A stretch of 34,877 bases of DNA from Lachnospiraceae bacterium MA2020. GTDB lineage: Bacteria > Bacillota > Clostridia > Lachnospirales > Lachnospiraceae. Of the stretch, positions 1 to 8,115 are shown piece after piece. The stretch is taken from NCBI GenBank assembly GCA_000746015.1, contig JQKK01000025.1, forward strand, positions 1 to 34,877, given 5' to 3'. Below the pieces are notes generated by a model. The model ran no database searches. It worked only from the letters and a program-made list of their open reading frames with translations, and was not told where the DNA came from. Position numbers and translations under genes: made by a program. Numbering within the stretch: the first letter of the stretch is position 1; every line of letters begins with the position of its first letter.

Positions 1-205
1 TTTCTTTTCTCATTGGACTGTCTTTAAGGATCTGATTGCAAGTAGTGAGTGTCTCTGATATATAATCCAATGCCATATGTAATGCTTCATTCCTTACTCT
101 GCTTACAAATCCTGCAAAGTCCATTGGGTTATCTGAAAAATCTTTTGATGCTTTCTGAAGATTTGGTATGCCATTCTCGATAAAATGCTGTATACTATTT
201 AACAT
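1..205 (-). CDS. ISLre2-type (UPF0236) transposase, N-terminal part
   Basis: The minus strand reads an open frame from ATG at 203-205 to the left edge, about 68 residues, beginning MLNSIQHFIENGIPNLQK. A GGAGGAGTC ribosome site lies at 211-219. The short helical N-terminus followed by a stretch about repeated acceptance of bases by similar transposases (ENGIPNLQKASKDF, then SPMRKE) resembles ISLre2/UPF0236 family transposases, in which the catalytic domain follows; that part is outside the window. Family assignment is from memory of the N-terminal pattern, so moderate. If right, the window starts inside an insertion sequence whose 5' end lies around 206-300. Confidence 0.55.
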   Translation of the reverse strand, partial: MLNSIQHFIENGIPNLQKASKDFSDNPMDFAGFVSRVRNEALHMALDYISETLTTCNQILKDSPMRKE

Positions 206-496
206 AAGGGGACTCCTCCATCTAAGTTGTATTGGCTTGGACACCGTATACAACTATATCATGAAGGAATCCCCTTTTTTATTTAATCCTACAAAAACTT
301 TACGCTAGCATCCATGACATTATAAACTCACATATAATCATTATTGTAGTATTGTGCATACAGCACATGAGAAAGTGCAAACTTCTTGTGAAAAATAGGT
401 TAAAATTATATGGGATCTATGATAGCGGATATAATATTTTTGCTGGGTGGTAGTCATAGAACTTGTGGTATACGTTAGGCTTTGAGCAGGGGGTAA
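206..496. other. Intergenic region holding IS end and protease upstream region
   Basis: About 290 bases with no gene. It holds an 8-bp stem, AGTTGTAT at 225-232 against ATACAACT at 248-255, which lies in the leader of the leftward transposase and may be part of its terminal or regulatory structure. The rest (about 290-487) is AT-rich and must contain the promoter of the secreted protease, but I see no convincing -35/-10 pair. The exact outer end of the insertion sequence cannot be placed from one side. Confidence 0.4.
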
Positions 497-3013
497 ATGC
501 TTATGATTAAGGGTAAGGGTTTTAGAAAAGTTGCTGCCAGGATAATTGCATTGTCTGTTATCTTTACGTCGATTCCGACAGTCCAGCTGATGGCAGGAAC
601 AAATGATGACAAAGCGATTGAAGGGCTTGAAATGATTGCGCAGCAGTTCCGGGAAAATGAGGGAGAAGATCCATACGCTTTCAGAAAGAGCAACAAAGGC
701 GAGGAATTCCTTATTAACGAAGTATTCCCAAAATCTTATGATCTCAGAAATGTTGATACGGATGGTGATGGCGAAGCAGATACAAGCTATGTCACTCCGG
801 TAAAATTTCAGAATCCTTTTGCTACATGTTGGGGCTTCGCTGCAACTGCTGCTGCAGAGTCAAGTATCCTAAGCTCTGGAATAGCAGGGGATGAATATGC
901 TGCGCAATCTTCAAATGGAAAAGAATTAAATCTGTCTGAAAAGCATACATCATTTTTTGTATCGCGTCCTGTTTCAGATCCAAATAATTCCCAATATGGT
1001 GAAGGCTTTATTTTTGACGGCGAAAAGGGTTCAAGTAAGATTTATCAAGGCGGATTCTCATTTTATGCAACGAGCCTTTATGCTTCAGGTGTAGGCCCTG
1101 TTTTAGAGAGTGAGAATAAACAGTTCGAGTATCACGGAAAGAAAGAAAATAAAGTAGTTGACGAAGATGGAAAACCTGTTTATTACAGTGACGATGATGA
1201 CTGGTGGATTGATGATGATCTAAAAGATAAACAGAGTTTTGTTCTTAAGGAATCCTATATACTGCCAGATACATCAAAATGCATAAATAGCGATAAATAC
1301 AAATCTGAAGATGAACGCCAGGCTGATTTTAATGATGCAGTCAAAGCTGTGAAAGAGCAGATTTATAAAAAACGACCTGTTCAGGTTGGATATAAGTCAG
1401 ATGTGGCAACGCCTGGAGAAGAATCAAGCACAGAATATATCAGTGATAAGTGGGCCCATTATACTTATGAAGATAAATCTGGCTCGGCTGACCATGCGGT
1501 TTTGATCGTTGGATGGGATGATAATTACCCTAGAGAAAATTTTGCCCATAAAATAGCTGACGGTACGGATGCTCCTCTACCTGATAATGATGGAGCATGG
1601 CTTGTGAAAAACAGCTGGGGCTCAGGAGAAGAGGAATTTCCAAATCGAGGCTTTGGTGACTGGGGCCTTCTTAAGGGTGAAGATGAAAATGCAGTCCATA
1701 CAGGATATTTTTGGCTCTCCTATGAGGACAGAAGCATAAATGGTCTGGAAGCGCTCGCTTTTGATAACGTTAAGAAAGATGAAAATATTATTGCTCAGTA
1801 TGACTACATGCCGGTAGTGAATGTATTTTCAGCATACAATAACTCAGAGTGTAAAACTGCGAACGTATTTGAGATAAGCAAGTTTACGGATGTAGATGTA
1901 GCCAAGCTGTCAGCTGTTTCGTGTCAAACAGAGACACCGGGTACGAAAGTACACTATAGTGTCTATCGTCTTAAGGATGGCGCTGCAAAGCCTACTGATG
2001 GTAAATTGATCGCTGAAAAAGATGCCACTTATGATTTTGGCGGATTCCACAAAGAAGAGCTTGAAGAATCAGTCAAACTGCAAAAGGGTGACAGATTTTC
2101 CGTTGTAGTAAGCCAGACAACTCCAGACGACTACTTTGCTTTAAGCATGAAGTACGCAGCCAATAAAAAGTGGTACGACGAAGTAGGTAAGAAACATGGG
2201 CGTACAAGCTATGCATATGGAGTGATCAATCCGGGAGAAAGTCTCTTCTATACATCAGAAAATGATACCTGGTATGATCTTTCTGAAAAAGCTGTAAAGG
2301 ATGAATTGTTTAAGTATACGGAAGAAGACAGTGAATACTGTGATATGGATAATTTCCCTATAAAGGCATATCTGACAGAGACTGATGAGAAACCTGAAAA
2401 AAGGGAAGATGATGAAAATGAAGATAGCAAAAAAGTTCCTCTTACAGGAAACGGAGACAGCTATGCGTCATCAAATGATAATTTTGCAGCTATAACATCT
2501 TCCGGAAAGATAAATGACCAGAAGCTTGACTTTGCAAATGTCGCAAAATCCAATATAGATCCTTCCGGACTAAAGATGACCGCAATTAAAGGTTCTAAAT
2601 TTACGACTGTCGGAAAGGTTAAGGATGCATCTTCGGTTAGATCAGAGGGAGGAGTTAAAGTTAAGGTAAATAAGAAAACGCTTATTGCAAAAGTTACTTG
2701 TAAGTCAAGCGGTACAGCCTCCTTCACTATGGAAGACGGAAAGACCTACACTATAGCATTTACAGTTGAAAAACCTAAAGCTGTTGCATCTGCAAAGAAG
2801 ATGAGTAAAGGAAGTGAAAAAGTCAGTCGTTCTATAAAGGATCTCTTTGGCACAGATGTTGATGGAGGAACTCTTTCAATTACAAAGGATAGTAAAAATC
2901 AGGCATCGATTTCGGATAACACTTTAGTGATAAATCCTGCAGATACCGGAAAAATAAAGATTGGCTATAAATACTTAAATAAAAACTACAAGATGACGAT
3001 AAAGATCAAATAA
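497..3013 (+). CDS. Secreted papain-family (C1) cysteine protease, large
   Basis: An exported protease of 838 residues. Residues 1-34 form a signal peptide (basic start, hydrophobic AARIIALSVIFTSIPTV). The C1 peptidase domain spans roughly 75-420: Gln105 and catalytic Cys111 in QNPFATCWGF, catalytic His333 in ADHAVLIVGW, and Asn372 in WLVKNSWGSG. An insert of about 200 residues separates Cys from His, much of it acidic. After it comes a lectin-like/beta-rich region (about 425-670) common behind bacterial C1 peptidases, then a charged linker and a Lys/Ser-rich beta domain (about 690-838) that could bind wall or carbohydrate. The purine-rich site AGGGGG at 488-493 is only 3 bases from ATG 497 but 9 from ATG 503, so 503 may be the real start. 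Monocistronic: a terminator follows. Probably cell-surface protein or peptide degradation; the substrate is unknown. Confidence 0.85.
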   Translation: MLMIKGKGFRKVAARIIALSVIFTSIPTVQLMAGTNDDKAIEGLEMIAQQFRENEGEDPYAFRKSNKGEEFLINEVFPKSYDLRNVDTDGDGEADTSYVTPVKFQNPFATCWGFAATAAAESSILSSGIAGDEYAAQSSNGKELNLSEKHTSFFVSRPVSDPNNSQYGEGFIFDGEKGSSKIYQGGFSFYATSLYASGVGPVLESENKQFEYHGKKENKVVDEDGKPVYYSDDDDWWIDDDLKDKQSFVLKESYILPDTSKCINSDKYKSEDERQADFNDAVKAVKEQIYKKRPVQVGYKSDVATPGEESSTEYISDKWAHYTYEDKSGSADHAVLIVGWDDNYPRENFAHKIADGTDAPLPDNDGAWLVKNSWGSGEEEFPNRGFGDWGLLKGEDENAVHTGYFWLSYEDRSINGLEALAFDNVKKDENIIAQYDYMPVVNVFSAYNNSECKTANVFEISKFTDVDVAKLSAVSCQTETPGTKVHYSVYRLKDGAAKPTDGKLIAEKDATYDFGGFHKEELEESVKLQKGDRFSVVVSQTTPDDYFALSMKYAANKKWYDEVGKKHGRTSYAYGVINPGESLFYTSENDTWYDLSEKAVKDELFKYTEEDSEYCDMDNFPIKAYLTETDEKPEKREDDENEDSKKVPLTGNGDSYASSNDNFAAITSSGKINDQKLDFANVAKSNIDPSGLKMTAIKGSKFTTVGKVKDASSVRSEGGVKVKVNKKTLIAKVTCKSSGTASFTMEDGKTYTIAFTVEKPKAVASAKKMSKGSEKVSRSIKDLFGTDVDGGTLSITKDSKNQASISDNTLVINPADTGKIKIGYKYLNKNYKMTIKIK

Positions 3014-3032
3014 CTTTTAAATAGGCATTGTT

Positions 3033-3065
3033 AAAGGCAACTGTTAAATCGCAGTTGCCTTTATA
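3033..3065 (+). terminator. Rho-independent terminator after the C1 protease
   Basis: Perfect 11-bp stem, AAAGGCAACTG at 3033-3043 against CAGTTGCCTTT at 3052-3062, with an 8-base loop. The T-tract is short and broken by A (TTTATATAT), so termination may be partial. Confidence 0.7.
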
Positions 3066-3080
3066 TATGTGAAAAGTGGT

Positions 3081-3110
3081 TTGAAGAAATATTATTGAAC
3101 GTGATATAAT
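3081..3110 (+). promoter_or_regulatory. Sigma-A type promoter for the zinc-ribbon/YdcF pair
   Basis: TTGAAG at 3081-3086 and a perfect TATAAT at 3105-3110 with an 18-base spacer, 39 bases ahead of the first ATG. Good fit to a housekeeping promoter, directly after the preceding terminator. Confidence 0.6.
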
Positions 3111-3149
3111 CAATAGAAATATTAATGTAACTGTGAGGAAGTTTGTTTT

Positions 3150-3530
3150 ATGTTTTTTATAATGGGAATTACTAGCGGCAGGAAGAACTTAAATTTTAGA
3201 CAGTTTATTACCTGCAATAGCTGCGGAATGTATGGGCAGTTTACAGTATTTATGACATATAATGTACTGACTTTGTTTTTTATTCCGACAATAAAATGGA
3301 ATAGGCGCTACTATGTGCAGACAAGCTGCTGTGGAACTGTATATGAGCTGGATGCAGAGATAGGAAAGGCAATAGCACGAGGTGAAAATGTAGAGATTAT
3401 GCAGGAAAATCTCACAAGAGTTTATTCCGGCAGGGGATATTCAAGTTCGGGTAAGAAGTGTGATCAGTGTGGTTATGAAACTTCTGAAGATTTTGATTAT
3501 TGTCCAAAGTGTGGAGCGAGATTATCATGA
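3150..3530 (+). CDS. Zinc-ribbon protein, function unknown
   Basis: A 126-residue protein with an N-terminal cysteine pair (CNSCGMYGQ), a hydrophobic stretch (FMTYNVLTLFFIPTIKW), a CC pair (QTSCCGTVYEL), and a C-terminal classical zinc ribbon, CDQCGY followed by CPKCGARL. The N-terminal half matches the small zinc-ribbon proteins of Firmicutes in which a membrane-near segment sits between two Cys clusters. GAGGAA at 3134-3139 is the ribosome site. Its stop overlaps the ATG of the next gene (ATGA), so the two are translationally coupled. The domain is clear; no function can be assigned. Confidence 0.75.
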   Translation: MFFIMGITSGRKNLNFRQFITCNSCGMYGQFTVFMTYNVLTLFFIPTIKWNRRYYVQTSCCGTVYELDAEIGKAIARGENVEIMQENLTRVYSGRGYSSSGKKCDQCGYETSEDFDYCPKCGARLS

Positions 3531-4276
3531 TAAAGAATATATGGATTACACTTTCACTTTTTTGCCTGATTTATACAGGTGTTGTTTTATCTGTACGAAG
3601 TGGTACTTTTTCTTTTACAATTTGGATTGCTTTATCAGGAATCTTTGCGATATTTGCTTATTTGGCCTACGGTAAAAATTGGAATAATCTGATGCCAATA
3701 TTGCGATATATGATCTGTGCAGTATCAGGAATTGTATTTGTCATTTTTGTAATTTGTCAAACGGCTATTATTTCACACTCGTTTGATAAGGGTAAGAATG
3801 ATCTTGACTATATTGTTGTGCTCGGTGCTCAGATGAGAGGCAATAATCCAAGCATAGTTTACAGATACAGACTTGATAAGGCATATGAATATTTAATGGC
3901 AAATGAGAATACTATATGTATACTTACAGGTGGAAAAGGTGCAAATGAGACAATAAGTGAAGGTGAGGGAGGAAGAGACTATCTTCTTTCAAGGGGAATT
4001 ACTACAGATCGTCTGATAGTTGAAAAAGAGTCACGAGACACTGTGGAAAATATACGAAATGCATTTAATCTTATGGCAGATAATGTTGGGGCTCATAACA
4101 AGATTGGAATTGTGACAAACAGCTTTCATGTATTCAGAGGTGTAAGAATTGCGAAGAGATATACTTCGGATGAAGTATGTGGAATTGCAGCTTATATGCA
4201 GCCACTGTATATGCCCAACAATATGGTCAGAGAAACCTTTGGAATATTACGAGACTTCGTTAATGGAAATATGTGA
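3527..4276 (+). CDS. YdcF/DUF218-family membrane protein
   Basis: A 249-residue protein with three or so N-terminal membrane segments (residues about 1-85) followed by a DUF218 (YdcF/SanA-type) domain: LDYIVVLGAQMRG, ILTGGKGANE, EKESRDTVENIRNA and IVTNSFHVFRG are the family motifs. DUF218 proteins are linked to envelope integrity and vancomycin sensitivity in enterobacteria; the reaction is unknown. The frame is open from 3500, but ATG 3527 is preferred because it follows a GGAGCGAG purine run and overlaps the stop of the upstream gene by ATGA. Longer starts would sit inside the zinc ribbon gene. Confidence 0.8.
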   Translation: MIKNIWITLSLFCLIYTGVVLSVRSGTFSFTIWIALSGIFAIFAYLAYGKNWNNLMPILRYMICAVSGIVFVIFVICQTAIISHSFDKGKNDLDYIVVLGAQMRGNNPSIVYRYRLDKAYEYLMANENTICILTGGKGANETISEGEGGRDYLLSRGITTDRLIVEKESRDTVENIRNAFNLMADNVGAHNKIGIVTNSFHVFRGVRIAKRYTSDEVCGIAAYMQPLYMPNNMVRETFGILRDFVNGNM

Positions 4277-4346
4277 AATCTGATTTAAGTCAATTGTGTA
4301 ATTAAATAGATATAATTATTGCGACAATTTAGGAGGACAGAAAATT

Positions 4347-4826
4347 ATGCTATTTGAAACAGAGTCAATTTATACTTACGATGAGTACAAGAAAAGTTGC
4401 TATGGGATATGGGTGGAATCAAAAAAAGCCATTTTTACGATTTTGTTATCGATATTTTTGATTTTTTCCGGTATTGTAATTGCTTTGAGTGGTAGTGTAG
4501 ATTTTGGTTTTTTCTTAATAATTATGGCTATCCTGGTTCCTTTTGCGATATTATTTGTTTCACAAAGAAGAATTAAAAAAGCATATTATTCAAATAAAAT
4601 GCTGAAGGATCTTGCTGTTCATTTTACATTTTATGATGACTATTTTGAAGTTGAAAGCAAAACTGGTAAGAGTCATATTGAGTATAAAAACCTGTATAAG
4701 CTTTATGAAGCGAAAGATAATTTTTATCCGATGACAGGAAGTAATACTGTTTATATTATTGAGAAATCAAAATGCAGTAAGGACCTGATTTTGTTTTTGC
4801 GTAATAAGGCGTTGACTGTAAATTGA
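4347..4826 (+). CDS. YcxB-like membrane protein
   Basis: A 159-residue protein with two adjacent membrane helices (about residues 27-50 and 53-70) and a C-terminal beta-rich domain (FTFYDDYFEVES...HIEYKNLYKLYE...NTVYIIEK) typical of the YcxB C-terminal family. These are uncharacterised cytoplasm-facing membrane proteins. AGGAGG at 4331-4336 is the ribosome site, 10 bases before ATG. A TATAAT lies at 4311-4316 without a clear -35. It may share transcription with the two small genes that follow. Confidence 0.7.
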   Translation: MLFETESIYTYDEYKKSCYGIWVESKKAIFTILLSIFLIFSGIVIALSGSVDFGFFLIIMAILVPFAILFVSQRRIKKAYYSNKMLKDLAVHFTFYDDYFEVESKTGKSHIEYKNLYKLYEAKDNFYPMTGSNTVYIIEKSKCSKDLILFLRNKALTVN

Positions 4827-4851
4827 GATGTTATGTAAAGGAGTGAAAATT

Positions 4852-5082
4852 TTGGCAGGATATTTGATAAAGGATACAACTCGTGAAGAGCGCGAGAAGA
4901 TCGTAGCAGAGTCACTTGGAAATTTAAATGGCAGCTGTGATGGCTGTGCATCAGGCTTAGCTGATATGTATCAGGACTATATTGATGGCAAGAAAGAACT
5001 TAGAGAGATAAACATGGAATTCAGAGCTGGTTATACAATGTACGATAACCGCCCTGAAAGATCTGGATGTGGGTTAAAATAA
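4852..5082 (+). CDS. Small conserved protein, possibly antitoxin VbhA-like helical fold
   Basis: A 76-residue, helical, charged protein (MAGYLIKDTTREEREKIVAE..., DYIDGKKELREIN) of a type widespread in Clostridia, sometimes labelled antitoxin VbhA-like or left unnamed. I chose TTG 4852 because AAAGGAGTG at 4837-4845 is an excellent ribosome site 6 bases upstream; an ATG at 4828 lies before that site. A CDGC pair (around residues 29-32) and a terminal RSGCGL give it three cysteines. No partner toxin is visible, so a toxin-antitoxin role is not supported here. Confidence 0.6.
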   Translation: MAGYLIKDTTREEREKIVAESLGNLNGSCDGCASGLADMYQDYIDGKKELREINMEFRAGYTMYDNRPERSGCGLK

Positions 5083-5261
5083 TGTGGAGAATAAAGCATA
5101 TATTTGACGGAGATTATGGCTGTGAAGAATTGCGCAGCGGAGAAAAACCAAAGGTATCAGTTACGCTCATAAATGATGAAGGTGACGAAAAGTATGTTAC
5201 AGTAGAGGATGCCTGGCTGACAGAGCAAGGTCTTGATGTGGGAATGGAGTGGAAAGAGTAG
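5082..5261 (+). CDS. Small hypothetical protein, translationally coupled
   Basis: A 59-residue acidic protein starting MWRIKHIFDGDYGCEELRSG. Its ATG at 5082 shares one base with the upstream TAA (TAATG), the usual geometry for re-initiation, so it is probably made with the preceding small protein. It is predicted to be a beta-strand-rich cytoplasmic protein (VSVTLINDEG, EKYVTVEDAWL). I do not recognise a function. It ends one base before the convergent DeoR gene. Confidence 0.55.
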   Translation: MWRIKHIFDGDYGCEELRSGEKPKVSVTLINDEGDEKYVTVEDAWLTEQGLDVGMEWKE

Positions 5262-6035
5262 TTAAGCAGTAACAATCCTTGTATATTTATTTAGCTCTGA
5301 GATATAAACACTATCACATTCCTTATCAGTAAAGATAGTATCAAAGTCACTAATATCTGCAAATTTTGCAAAGGCTTTTTTACCGAACTTTGAATGGTCT
5401 GCCAGTAAATAGCAGAAATCGGAGTTTTTTATTACGGCCTTTTTTATCTCGCTTTCATTTTCTTTTGGAGCACTTGCTCCGAAATTTGAATCAATGAATC
5501 CTGTTCCGAAAAAAGATTTTGTATAATGAAAAGCTGACAAATATGAAAGTGTTTTTATATCAACTGCTCCGCCGTATGAACTTTCATATCGTCCCGGAGC
5601 AATGAAGAGTTCTATATTGTTTTTGGTGTAGGCATCTAAGATTACCGGAACAGAATTGGTTACAAGAGTAAACTTTACATTTGGGATATAGCGCATCATA
5701 AGCAGGATAGTGGTACTGGTATCCAAATATACTGTATCACCCTCGCTGATGTATCCGGATGCACATTTTGCAATTTCAAGCTTATATTTGTAAAAATCGT
5801 CCTTTCTGCCTTCAAATTCCCGGAAGGCAGGATGAGATTCCTTAAGAACAGCTCCTCCGTAATGCAGCAGAAGAAGTCCCTGTTCTTCCATGAGATGAAA
5901 GTCCCTGCGTATAGTCATATCAGAAACATTAAATAAGGCAGCCATTTCAGATACACTTAATTTATTAGCTTTTTTTAGGAGAGTATATATTTTTTCACGT
6001 CGTTCGTATCCGTTTAATTCAGCGTCTGTTTTCAT
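5262..6035 (-). CDS. DeoR-family transcriptional regulator
   Basis: A 257-residue regulator. Residues 8-60 are the DeoR winged helix (RREKIYTLLKKANKLSVSEMA..., SDMTIRRDFHLMEEQG), and residues 75-235 the DeoR sensor domain of the sugar-phosphate isomerase fold (GDTVYLDTSTTILLM, FGTGFIDSNFGASAPKENESEIKKA, ADHSKFGKKAFAKF). Family members sense phosphorylated sugars. The gene is divergent from a HAD phosphatase, and repeats in the shared gap (6050-6148) are likely operators, suggesting control of the HAD and aldo/keto reductase genes plus autoregulation. The inducer cannot be told. Confidence 0.88.
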   Translation of the reverse strand: MKTDAELNGYERREKIYTLLKKANKLSVSEMAALFNVSDMTIRRDFHLMEEQGLLLLHYGGAVLKESHPAFREFEGRKDDFYKYKLEIAKCASGYISEGDTVYLDTSTTILLMMRYIPNVKFTLVTNSVPVILDAYTKNNIELFIAPGRYESSYGGAVDIKTLSYLSAFHYTKSFFGTGFIDSNFGASAPKENESEIKKAVIKNSDFCYLLADHSKFGKKAFAKFADISDFDTIFTDKECDSVYISELNKYTRIVTA

Positions 6036-6050
6036 TATTTTTCCTCTTTT

Positions 6051-6148
6051 ATGTTTAATTGAACATTATTATAACATATATAGGCTTAAAAAGCTCATAA
6101 AAGAACATTATTTAGCGTTTATATATGTGGTAGTATTGTTTTTAGCGT
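6051..6148. promoter_or_regulatory. Divergent deoR/HAD control region with repeated motifs
   Basis: Visible elements: near-palindrome ATGTTTAATTGAACAT at 6051-6066; direct repeats GAACATTATT at 6061-6070 and 6103-6112, 42 bases apart; direct repeats TTTAGCGT at 6111-6118 and 6141-6148, 30 bases apart. Spacings near whole helical turns fit binding of a multimeric DeoR protein, which often uses direct repeats. The promoters themselves are not clear. Confidence 0.4.
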
Positions 6149-6192
6149 AGTATACATGACTAAAATAACGTATCTAGAGAGGAAAAATTATT

Positions 6193-6966
6193 ATGGATAA
6201 AAAGTATTTGTTTTTTGATATAGATGGAACACTTGCAGCGGGTGGATACGGACACACATTTATCCCGGACTCTACGAAAATAGCAATCAATAATTTGAAG
6301 AAAGCAGGTCATTTTCTGTGTATTGCCACCGGACGTGCTCAGGCTATGGCTGTGAGTTTTATGCATGAACTTGGCTTAAAGAATATGGTAAGCGATGGTG
6401 GAAACGGCATCACGATAGATGAAAAAATAATAGAAATTGAACCGCTTAACAGAAAATATGTGCTTGATCTACTGAAAGAGTGTGATGAAAAGGGGCTTGT
6501 ATGGGGTATTCAGACTGATAATTCCAATACAAGACTTGTACGTGACGAGAGTTTTATTAAGCGCACAAATGACATTTACATGAAGACAAAGGTTATTCCG
6601 GATCTTATACCGGAAAGCTATGAAAATATTTATAAGGCTTATATTGCCTGTGAGTATCCGATGGAAAAAAGCATACATGGACTCAAAAATCTTCCATGGT
6701 ATAGGTTTCATAAGGAATATATTTTCATTGAGCCTTCAAATAAAGAGCGAGGTATCAGAAAGATGATGGATTTCTTCAATGCAGATTACAAAGATGCTAT
6801 CGTATTTGGGGATTCCGGAAACGACCTTTCAATGTTTACAGATGAATGGACATGTGTGGCAATGGGTAATGCTATAGATGAGCTGAAGGAAAAAGCAGAC
6901 TATGTGACCACGAATGTTGATGAAGATGGTATTTACAATGCTTGTGAGTATTTGGGACTTTTTTGA
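6193..6966 (+). CDS. HAD-superfamily (Cof-type, IIB) phosphatase
   Basis: A 257-residue cytoplasmic HAD hydrolase. Motif I is FFDIDGTL (catalytic aspartates at 9 and 11), motif II CIATGR, the lysine region follows near FIEPSNKERGIRKM, and motif IV is VFGDSGNDLSMF. Length and the cap between motifs II and III fit the Cof/YidA IIB class, which dephosphorylates sugar phosphates and cofactors. GAGAGGAAA stands before ATG 6193. It is divergent from the DeoR regulator, which suggests a sugar-phosphate role; the substrate is unknown. Confidence 0.85.
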   Translation: MDKKYLFFDIDGTLAAGGYGHTFIPDSTKIAINNLKKAGHFLCIATGRAQAMAVSFMHELGLKNMVSDGGNGITIDEKIIEIEPLNRKYVLDLLKECDEKGLVWGIQTDNSNTRLVRDESFIKRTNDIYMKTKVIPDLIPESYENIYKAYIACEYPMEKSIHGLKNLPWYRFHKEYIFIEPSNKERGIRKMMDFFNADYKDAIVFGDSGNDLSMFTDEWTCVAMGNAIDELKEKADYVTTNVDEDGIYNACEYLGLF

Positions 6967-6972
6967 AGTGTT

Positions 6973-7000
6973 TTGAGGAGAAATATCTGTGTGTTATAAT
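6973..7000 (+). promoter_or_regulatory. Promoter for the aldo/keto reductase
   Basis: TTGAGG at 6973-6978 and TATAAT at 6995-7000 with a 16-base spacer, 33 bases ahead of the preferred ATG 7033. The -35 begins 7 bases after the HAD stop, so the reductase can be transcribed separately. Confidence 0.55.
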
Positions 7001-7032
7001 CATAAGTGAAATATCGTGAAGGAGGAAGGAAA

Positions 7033-8043
7033 ATGTATTTAGCAGATGATAATAGATATGACAGTATGAAATACATTAGATCTGGGAAAAGTGGACTGAT
7101 GCTTCCGGCTTTTTCTTTGGGGTTATGGCACAATTTCGGTGATAATTCAAACCCGGAAAATATGGCTGAATTATGCAAAACAGCCTTTGATAATGGAATC
7201 ACCCATTTTGATCTTGCAAATAATTATGGACCGCCGTACGGAGCTGCAGAAAAGAATTTTGGAAAGATATTTGAAGAAAATTTCAGATCGTACAGGGATG
7301 AGCTTATTATAAGTACCAAGGCAGGATATGACATGTGGCCGGGACCTTATGGAAACTGGGGCAGCAGAAAATATCTTTTAGCAAGCCTTGATCAGAGTTT
7401 AAAGCGCATGGGACTTGAATATGTTGATATTTTTTACCATCACAGAATGGATCCGGAGACTCCATTAGAGGAGACAATGGGTGCGTTGGCAACTGCTGTA
7501 AACAGCGGCAAGGCAATCTATGCCGGTCTTTCTAATTATGACGGAGAACATCTTCAAAAAGCTACAGAAATCTTAAATGAGTTAAAGGTACCCTTTGTGA
7601 TAAATCAGAATCGTTATTCAATTTTTGACAGAACAATAGAAAATAATGGGCTTTTAAAGATGACAGAGGGTCTTGAAAAAGGTCTGATATGTTTCAGTCC
7701 TTTAGCGCAAGGGATGCTTACAGATAAGTATCTGCATGGAATTCCATCTGACAGCCGTGCTAAGAAAGACGGGCGATACTTAAAGGAATCTGCACTTACA
7801 GATGAGAGAATAGGACAGATAAAAGAGTTGAATGAAATGGCGTCTGTCAGAGGACAGTCACTGGCGCAAATGTCTCTTGCCTGGGTACTTTCTCATAAAG
7901 CAGTGACAAGCGTTTTAATTGGTGCATCTGCTCCCGGACAGATTTTAGAAAATATCAAAGCTATGGAAAATATGGAGTTTAGCACTGAAGAACTGAAAAA
8001 GATAGATGATATAGCTTCAAGGGTGGAATATAGAACCAGATAA
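7033..8043 (+). CDS. Aldo/keto reductase, YghZ/GprA-like
   Basis: A 336-residue NADPH-dependent aldo/keto reductase. The catalytic tetrad is visible: Asp60 and Tyr65 in FDLANNYGPPYG, Lys96 in ISTKAGYDMWPGPYG, His136 in IFYHHRMD. The C-terminal cofactor region has SVLIGASAPGQILEN. The sequence NYGPPYGAAEKNFG and WPGPYGNWGSRKYL resembles E. coli YghZ (L-glyceraldehyde-3-phosphate reductase). The frame opens at 7006, but ATG 7033 follows GGAGGAAGG and is the better start. Likely detoxifies or reduces small sugar aldehydes, in line with the neighbouring sugar-type regulator and phosphatase. Confidence 0.87.
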   Translation: MYLADDNRYDSMKYIRSGKSGLMLPAFSLGLWHNFGDNSNPENMAELCKTAFDNGITHFDLANNYGPPYGAAEKNFGKIFEENFRSYRDELIISTKAGYDMWPGPYGNWGSRKYLLASLDQSLKRMGLEYVDIFYHHRMDPETPLEETMGALATAVNSGKAIYAGLSNYDGEHLQKATEILNELKVPFVINQNRYSIFDRTIENNGLLKMTEGLEKGLICFSPLAQGMLTDKYLHGIPSDSRAKKDGRYLKESALTDERIGQIKELNEMASVRGQSLAQMSLAWVLSHKAVTSVLIGASAPGQILENIKAMENMEFSTEELKKIDDIASRVEYRTR

Positions 8044-8073
8044 GATTTTGAAACAGAATAAGTAATTATAAAG

Positions 8074-8112
8074 AATGAGGAAATGCTTAAAATTCTGCAT
8101 TTCCTCATTTTA
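8074..8112. terminator. Bidirectional terminator between convergent genes
   Basis: Perfect 13-bp stem, AATGAGGAAATGC at 8074-8086 against GCATTTCCTCATT at 8097-8109, followed by TTTTAA on the plus strand; it sits between the rightward reductase and leftward SGNH gene, just outside the latter's stop codon. Confidence 0.75.
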
Positions 8113-8115
8113 ATA

